Position numbers and translations under genes: made by a program. The notes under the pieces are model-generated. The model made no database searches. It was not told where the DNA came from and worked only from the letters and a program-made list of their open reading frames with translations. A DNA stretch of 64,000 bases from Toxonevra muliebris (taxonomy: Eukaryota; Arthropoda; Insecta; Diptera; Pallopteridae), in the NCBI GenBank assembly GCA_963691655.1, contig OY829326.1, positions 44,357,989-44,421,988 of the forward strand, read 5' to 3'. Each line of letters begins with the position of its first letter. The first letter of the stretch is position 1. Positions 38,001 through 47,000 of this stretch are shown here, in pieces.

Positions 38001-41000
38001 AAAACTATTTTCTGATAGATTTTCCATCGCTTTCAGTTTTTCAGAAAATTGTATTTAAAAGTTAAAAAAAAAACCTTTTTTACACTTAAACTAAAATTTA
38101 GCATGCAAAACCTGACATGGTAGAGACTCCTTAAATGTGGGTTGATCAGTACAATCGAATGTAAAAAGAGCCAGTGAACTGAAATCGATATTGCAACAAG
38201 TTTAAATGGAAATTCTTAGTTTATATCAATGGTTGGTAATGAAATATTGAATATCCTGTACAGACCTATTAGGTTGACAGGTCTCTGAAATTTTTCAGAA
38301 ACAATTCTAACTTGAACTTAAAAAAAATAATTAAAATAATTTAAAAAGTAGGTAAGTTAAGTATAAATATTTTCTAGTAAGGAACCTTGAAAGCATCTTA
38401 ATCTACTGCAGCATTAACTCAACATACATTATTAAAAGAATAATTAAAATAAATTCTTTTGATGTTATAGTAAATCTGTTAGCTCAAAAATTACACTGTC
38501 AGACAAAAATCTATTTTTTCAAAAATAACAAGGTTCTGAAAGTGGATTTTGATAGAACTCGAGAAAAAAAATTATACGTGCTTCGGTGTTTTAAAAGTTT
38601 ACGTCAAATTTTTTTTTTTTTACATGGGCCTAAAGTTTGCCCATTTCTTACAGGTTAAGTATAATAAATCATAGGACAACCTGTTAGTTTTGCATCAAAG
38701 CTTGTTTGTATGTTCAGCAACTTATAATAGAATTTTCCGTAAAATATTTTTTTTCCACATCTTAACCCTTTAGTGCCTACCGTTATGGGTATTTTTTGCC
38801 CTTTTCAAAAAAAAATTAAATTTTTGATCCATAACGAGGGTCAATAGAGTGTTAATATGTTCAAGAAATATGTTGCCCATGAAATTCTACTATAGGTCAC
38901 TGAACAATAAAAATCTGTAAACTTGATTTTAGTAAAAATAAACCCAAGTTCAAAAAATGTTGAAAATTTCCAACTTTTTATACGCAGTGAACTGGTGTGT
39001 CTTTAAAAACATATTCTAAACCAAAAATATATCCAAATACACTAAATTTTATTTTTTTACATTTCGAAAATTAATGTATAATTTGACAATTATATAAAGT
39101 TTGAATTTTCAATACTAAAAAATTTATAATTACCTTAATATTTTATATTGATTTTATTTTTCATTTCAACATTATATTATAAGCAAATTGAACTATAGTT
39201 ACAAAACTTAGATTTAAATACAACCAAAGCAGCCGACCTCTGACCGCCGACTTCTTCTGAGAAAATAAACACAGTAACAGAGTCAAGCTCTTGCGTTCAA
39301 GAATATGTTGAAGAAAAACAAATCATAAGCAGTTAGATTTGATTTAGCTCGATTTGCTGCTCCCTTTCTAACAAGTTTGTTAAATTTCTTGTCAATGCGT
39401 CTGCATACACTAAAAATCAACTGACCCTCGCGGATTGCTCGAAAGAGCTACAAACTAACTCGTCTGTGGTAATTTCGGTTAACTAAAAGTATTACTTACA
39501 CATTTGTCACTATAGTCCCAGGATATATTACATGAATTACTTGTTACTCCCCTATACATAAAATATAGTTTTAAATGCCACGAAATTTTAATTAAAACCG
39601 CACAATTCGCTATAATTTTGATTGAAAGTTGTGTTCCATCTATACATTTTCAATTCCATTTTCTCTATCTCTTAACCACTGTGCACAGTAGCAAAAACAT
39701 ATAAACAGCTGCGTTACGGATTCATATGTACATGCATAATTCGGCAATGAAGGTCATTTCTTTTTCATATTTGAGCAGCATAATTCACGCACATTCCTCA
39801 CTCAACTCAACACATACATAAGCATGCATACAAACACATGTAAGTACACGAAATCATACCACGCATACGCCCACCATCACTTTGGATAAAAAGAAAGATC
39901 TTCTTCTATGCCTTCATTCGCTTTCATCTGCTGCCATTGTTAAGCAAACCAAAAAAAAAAAAAAAAAAAGGAAAAGGAGAAAGAAAAATATGCTCAAGCA
40001 TATCTTGTATCTTGAGCACACTAATTCATCATATTCATGAGCACCATTTGGGCCAAAGTCGATGTAACGCATGGTGTGGCACTAGGAGGCGCTACAGCTT
40101 CCTGCTTCTACGACTACACGCTGTAGGAGGCATGAAGTGTGACCGTGAAGTGCGAATGGATTTGGATGGTGATGAATTTATTTGCGTTCGTCGTCGTCAT
40201 CGTCGTCGTTGCCACTTTCACAAAAACAAGAAATGTGTGCAAAAGCCAAAATTTTTCCTCCTTTTTTCTATTCGGTTGAGTTTTCCAACAAGGAATGTGG
40301 AAACGAAGTTTAGAACATTTGTTGGCGTTGCTGCTGTAGACGCCAGTCGTTTCTTGAATTAGCATTATAATAGTAGCGCTGTACGGCGCGTGTTGCTTGT
40401 AAGTATCTGGCACTTAAAAGCTTTACAAAATTTCTATGCTACAACAAAAAATCGTATGCACGCTTTTCAATTTGAAAATTTTTACTTTTACAAAACACTT
40501 GACTAAATGTTTCCGCTTCCGTTTTACACTATTTCATCAGTGCTGTGTTGTTATGCACTTTGCCCGCTTGTCGACAACGATCGCTGCCTACACTATTATC
40601 ATATCTATGAGAAAGAAGATGAAAACATACAGTTAAACTCAAACAGACAGACAGATGGAAACACACTTTCACACACTCACATAAATATGTTTGTACATAG
40701 CAACTACAGAGTTGTAAATTCTTAAAATGCTTGTTGAATTGAAATGGAATTTCTATTTGAATGAAGAGCAGCAAAAAAAACTTCGTCTTTTTAAAGTGAT
40801 TTTCGGCAATTTTAGTACTTTTGCTTTTTTATTCTTTTTTTGCAGGCTGCTGCTGCTCCTTTTTTCATAGCTCTTTTTTTTAATAGTTCTTCTTTTAACT
40901 GCTCCTTTTTCTGCTTTTTTCGTTTTTTACGGCTCCTTTTTTTGTCTGTTTTTATACATCCAACAAGTGTACATACACCCAAAACATGAAATGAAAATAT

Positions 41001-44000
41001 TCTTTCACTTGCAATTTTTCACGCTGCACGTGTGAATAATCGCAGTTGAAATAATTTCGCTCATTCAGCAATAAAACTTGATGAATAGTTCCACATAGAG
41101 AGAAGTAAAGTACTATGGATTCATACGGCAAAGCACCGGACACATAAATTTTTTTAGTTTGCTTCGTTAGTTGCTTACTTGCTCGAATACAGATACACAA
41201 ACACGCATATATATGTATGCACATACGCTTGAGTACATACACATACGTACACAAGACGTACTTACTTTAATTTTTGCATTTAGGTTGAATGCATCATGCA
41301 AATTTTGTACGCCTTATTTTCATGGCTGCTGTTACTGTTGCTTGCCACATACTCAGCATCAGCCTCATTTTCACATGCTTCGCTCAACAGCATGAATCAA
41401 CAGAGATTTTTGTTTGTTTGTTTTTTTTTACAGCACTTTTGTTTTTATGTTACATGCATATGTCTTTGTAAATTAGTATGGAGCGGAAAAGATTGTATAT
41501 TTTCTAAACACCTTAGAACCTTACAGTTTCTACTAGATGCCAGTAAAACATATTTTCAAAATAAAACCGGAAACCGATTCAAAAAATTCTTAAAGCTATA
41601 AAATCTGCATTGCAATTGCTTAAACCTTTACAATCACTAAAAATAAAGTGGATTTTGTTACATATATAAAAAAATTAACATGAATAATGTCTCAATTTAG
41701 TTTAGTTCTTTAAATTCTTTCTTATTGTATTTCTTGAATTTTTGAATCCGAATTTCTTGAATTCGTGGATATTATTCCTTTGTTTTATATCTTACTTTTG
41801 TCATTTTTTCAATCCATACTAAAGTCTAATCTACAAATATATAGAAATTTCTTACATTAAGTCCTCAACATTAAGGCAGCTCTTAATTTTGTGCTTGTGC
41901 TACTGCTGTTTCTCTTCTCTTGTTGCTCTGGCACGTTCATTTTACAGCTGCACGCATTTTTCATTGTTGTTGTTGTTACGGTTGTTCTATTGCAAACGTT
42001 GATTTTAAGTTAACAGAACATCATCAGCAACTTCGTCATCATCAAAACGACTTTATAATACTTAAATGCGTATTAAATTTTAGTAAAGTTTGAAGTTTTT
42101 TTCTTTTTACTTACAAATTTTAAAAAGCAAAACTTTCGCACACTTAAGTTTTGTTTTCGTATTTAATTCGGGTTAAACTTTAAATAGTTTTATAGTTTTT
42201 CAAACATAAACTTAAACTTTTCATTTCCTTGAACAAAGGAAACCTAATGAATTTTAACATGTATGGAATTATTTGTTGCTCATACGACATGTTGTACTCT
42301 TATAAGTAACTGAAGGTGGTAAAATATACAGAATTTATCAAAATATAATTATGAAAACATAAAACTTAAAACATGAGAAACCATAGGAGAAGTTTTTCCA
42401 ACCTATACCAGATTATATGAATATACAACCATAAATTGTTAACAAGATTTATATGTTTAAATTTTCTGCAATCTCTTCTTTTTTTTTAAATTTTTATATA
42501 AATTTATAATTGATAAGCCAATTACACTTAAACTATTATATGCTCAATAGAATTTACTGTCATTATCACAAAACTACAATAATTACCACAATCAATCAGC
42601 TAATTTTCTAGTGCAAATTAAAATAATTGAAACTGAAAAGCCTTCACCACATATGCGTACAAAGTAACCACACACTCATTTATCCTGTTAAAATGATAAA
42701 AATGTGCATTTTGTTGTATAATATATATATTAGTTTCATTAGAAAATGTTGATTATGTAATTATTGCAACAATGTTTAAGAAAATTCTTAAATTTAAATT
42801 TCATATCAGGTATGAGGAAGCTTTTACCCCAAAAATTAAAATTTTTAGGCTTTATTAATTATTATTTTTCTAACGAAATTCAATATGTGTAATGATAATA
42901 GTATCAATGTATTCACCTTAAATATGTATTTATTTCACTATATTCAATACATAATCTCATCTTATTAAGTAATTGAATTACGGAATTATTAATTAAGTAA
43001 TAATTTCCATCATTAGTCATAATTGATTTATTACTGTACAGAGGGACTAACAAGTTAAGTTAGTTGAAAAAGACAGGGAAAAAGATGGTTATTTTTGGTG
43101 AATGAATTTCGTGCTGCATACCATGAACTATTGCTCGGTTTCCGGGTCGTACTTTCAAAGTCAAGTTTCATCACTCATTATGACTTTGGTAAAGCTGCTA
43201 GCCCTCCCGTTTTCAAATTCTGTAAGAAAATATTAGTTAAAATAGCCTTCAAAGTAAGTATTGTAAAATATCTCCTATACAAATGGAATCTACAATGAAA
43301 ATCGATTATTTACTGGGTCATTATTAATACAAAACTCAAAACTAAATACTCAACAATCAGCTTAAAAGCAAATGGTGAAACATAACCGGAGACTTTAGTA
43401 ACGATTATGTTCAAGCTTTTATAAAGAATGGTCAGCCAAAATTACAATTCATTGCCTATAATAAATCGAATTGAATATTTTTTTAAATTCGTATAAACCT
43501 ATGTTTAAGCTATAATGTGTATAAATATTTTTAAAATTGAACAATAAATACCTATAAGTTTTGTAGCGTTATAAGTGCAACCAGTTTTTTTCGTGCACAT
43601 ACTATAAGTAAAGTATTTCACGCAAAAGTTATGAAAATCGTTCAAATGGGCATGGTAACTCCTATAGAAACTAGGTTTTTTTTTTTTTTTTTTTATATAG
43701 AACTCGAAAAAACCCAAGTAAACTTAATACTTTAGCAGGAAAACTGGAGCAGTTGCATATCTGGAACCAACTAAAAAATTGTCAGTTACTTCAAGAACAT
43801 TTTTTTAAACGAAATTTTAAAATAATACTTTAGGCCTACTAAATAGTTCCTTTTCAAAATGTTTTCATTGTAATTACAATACCTTGAAGTCACAGTTAAT
43901 AAACGACAGTTGATGATTGCAATTATTGAATAACATATATGATAATAAAAAATGCAGTTAGAAGTCTTTTTTGGAATCACCGCATGCGTAGTCAAACGAA

Positions 44001-47000
44001 TGCAATATTTTTTTTTATATCATGGGAATGCAATTCTTTTGTCTTTAAAATCATGACAGCTTTGAAGTCACTTGGAATCACTTAAATACTCCAAGCATTT
44101 GAAGTCACTTGAAGTTATTTGAAGTCACTTGGCGTCACTTGAATACATTTGAAGTCAATTGATAAAATGAATCAACAACTTCAAATCCCAATTGTCGGAT
44201 TTCAAGTAACTCCAATTAACTTCAAAGCCCTAACTGACTCTAAAACACTTGACTCCAAATGCCTGCATGTGACTCCAAGTGGCTTCAAGTGACTTCCAGT
44301 GACTTCAAAGCAGTAATGATTTTGAATATATATATATCTATACTTTTATACCCTCCATTGATTGCATTCTTCAATAAAATGAAACTTTTTAAAAAAAAGT
44401 AAACAGTTCATTTTTTTTAAAGAAAATACGGGGTTTCGCTAGATAAGTAAAAAGAAAACATTCTGTTTTGTTTTTATAATTGCGAAAAATGTTGATTAAC
44501 TTGTGAATATTGCGAAATTTTTCTATGTTTTTAACCAAAACTGTTAAAAAATAGAAATCGGTCAAAAGGGCGTGGTACCTCATTTACTTCTAAGGAAAAT
44601 TTTCAAAGAGTGACATGGAAAGAAATACTAAAGCGAATTAGGGCCCGTTCACATATTACCTAACGCAATTTTCGAAAAAATTTCTATTATTTGAAACTGC
44701 ATCTTATTGTTGTAACATTGCCAAAAAAAAAATGGAACTAACATATTTTCTATAACAGCTACAATTTAAAAATAAAATATTTTACATGTAATTTTAACCA
44801 CAGCATTTTACCATGTATGTAAATATATGCACTTATTTAAAAAGCACACTGAAAATAAACCACAAACCGCATTTTATTCACATTCGCAAACGATTCGATA
44901 TGCTGCGATATTCATTGCCGCAGAAACATACAAATTAGGCGCATACATACACAAATGAACTTGACAAACATTAAATAAATCTTGGTCTTTGTTGTATGTA
45001 TATTGATTCGATGTACGATGTTGTATATTGATTCAATACAAGTGTATTGAGTAAAATTCATACATATGTGCATACGAGTGTATATGTTTAACTGGTAACA
45101 AGCCAATACATCTTTTTGCTAATTTTAAAACGAAAATTTCAATCAATTTGCACTATTCCCATCACCTCAGCTTGCACACACAGAACTATCCACCCCTAAA
45201 AACACGATGTATGTACAACATGAATTGTAATTATTGCATTCAAAAAACACAAACAACAATCCTATCCACTATCGTTAAAACAGTAGAAAATTCCATTACA
45301 CTCAATTGCAATAACGTTTGTATCGGCCGTAACTAGTTGTTCCCTTTTATCGTTTAGAGCCAATTACAATTCCAGCCTCTGCCTCATACATACATTACAA
45401 ATTTCACACATAACATTAATGTCTGTATGTACCTATGTAGTTGTGTGCATATGTATATGAACCCCCTCTGAATAGTAAACCACAAATACATTTGCAATTT
45501 GCACCTAAGCCTAATCAACCCCCACTCTTTTCCTCACGCCCCAAAATTCTCCACTCTACTTATTTACAACCTAAATATTAGCAAAATTTTACTCTTCTCA
45601 AACATTTTCACTAAACAACACAACACACAATGAGTTTATAAACATATTTACGCTTCTCTTTCACCTTCCTCTTTTTCCAGGATTACGTGACAGTCTATGA
45701 TGGTTACACAACGCGTGATCCAATTATACTAAAATTCTGTGGTGGTGGACAAGCGGTACCCGCTTCAGTTTCAAGTGGTCCAGAGCTGTTAGTTGAATTC
45801 ACTACCTCACCGTATGGAACATTTACGGGAACATCATCACAAGTTTTACCACTTTATGGCTTTCAATTGGAAGTGCGTAATGTTGGCAATTTTTAGTGTT
45901 ATTGTAGTTGCTGTTATTTGCATTTTGTGCATGTGCAATAACAACATGAATTTTGAATTTATTTTGTAAATCCTTCTCCTTTAGGTTGCGGTCAGTTTTG
46001 TTGACATACAAAGTCCAACATATTCGAAAAATAAAAAACCTTGCGAATTTTGGATACGTGGCGCTGGTCGTGGTATACTAGAGAATCCAAAACATTCACT
46101 AGCGCCAAATACCACATGCTTGTACCATCTGCAGGGCATTGGCGTTTTTAAGACATTCGATCATTTGAGCCTGTCACGCCGCACAAATGCCCAGGGGATG
46201 CATCAACCGCAATCGCGTTTCAAAGTTTGGATATCAATGATGAAATTCAATTTGGATCCGGAATTCGGGCAAATCGATGAGACATCGGTCGGTGCGATTG
46301 GTGTGCTGCAAACGCATGAGGATTGTAGTGGTATGCTGCGTATATGGGATGGAGCGTTGCGTGAGCCTCCCACATGTAAAGATCTCAATTGGTAAGTGAG
46401 ATAAGAAATTACTTTCCTTACATGATAAGCTTCAAGTATTCGTGTGTATCTTTCCAGTGCCAGTGATCCGCCTTCACATCATACCGCTCAGGGGCATTAT
46501 GCTCAAAATAGTACCAATGTCATAGCGCGTTTCTGCCGCGGTACAATACCGCGCACATGTGATCGTTCGAATATTAATGAAACCTATGCACGTCCTTGCA
46601 CAATATCGGAGAGTTACGTATCCAGCAGTGATACAATTACATTGGAGCTGAGAAATACTGAATCTACAGCATTGAGGTAAGTTAAGCTAAACCAAAGATT
46701 TTCTTTGATTTTTCTCAATATTTCTCTTTTTTTGTCTTCGTTCCCAAGACCACTCGATTTCAAACTAAAATACGAATTCATTGACTTACATCAGGATGGT
46801 CTGCCGCTGGCAGGTGCTGAGCACGATTGCAGTCGTAAATTCGTAAGCAGCATGATGGACCGCAAAGACCCCGCTATTTTTCGTAGTGTACGCAACATCT
46901 TCCTCTTTGGACGCGGAGGTACACGCAACTTGAAATGCGTCTATAAATTCGAAGGACAACGTGGAGAACGTGTGCGCATTAAGTTACGTAAGGTTACCAC

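Larger units (their letters stand above)
29500..45680 (+). other. 16.2-kb intron of the CUB/LDLa gene
   Basis: It holds the TIR elements, mariner and hairpins listed separately. The stretches 30170-31700, 32250-33330, 36720-44040 and 44330-45680 show only AT-rich DNA, poly-A/T runs, CA/ACAT simple repeats and short ORFs with no recognisable domain. Confidence 0.75.

Noticed and set aside
38642..38665. CATTTCTTACAG followed by GTTAAGT as a ratchet point
   Set aside because: The donor GTTAAG is poor, so I do not list it as a feature.
38765..38785. TTAACCCTTTAGTGCC, looking like a piggyBac-type left end
   Set aside because: No facing GGCACTAAAGGGTTAA end was found nearby, so a single-end resemblance is not enough.
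39937..40413. Overlapping 141- and 99-codon frames on opposite strands
   Set aside because: Composition is driven by a poly-A run and a CGT/CAT repeat; no splice context or domain.
42791..42815. A second ratchet-type site, CATATCAG followed by GTATGAGG, in the 16-kb intron
   Set aside because: The region before the AG is A-rich with a poor pyrimidine tract; much weaker than the 14519 site.
43095..43298. 67-codon plus-strand ORF, considered as a transposase piece
   Set aside because: No catalytic or helix-turn-helix motif, no terminal repeats.
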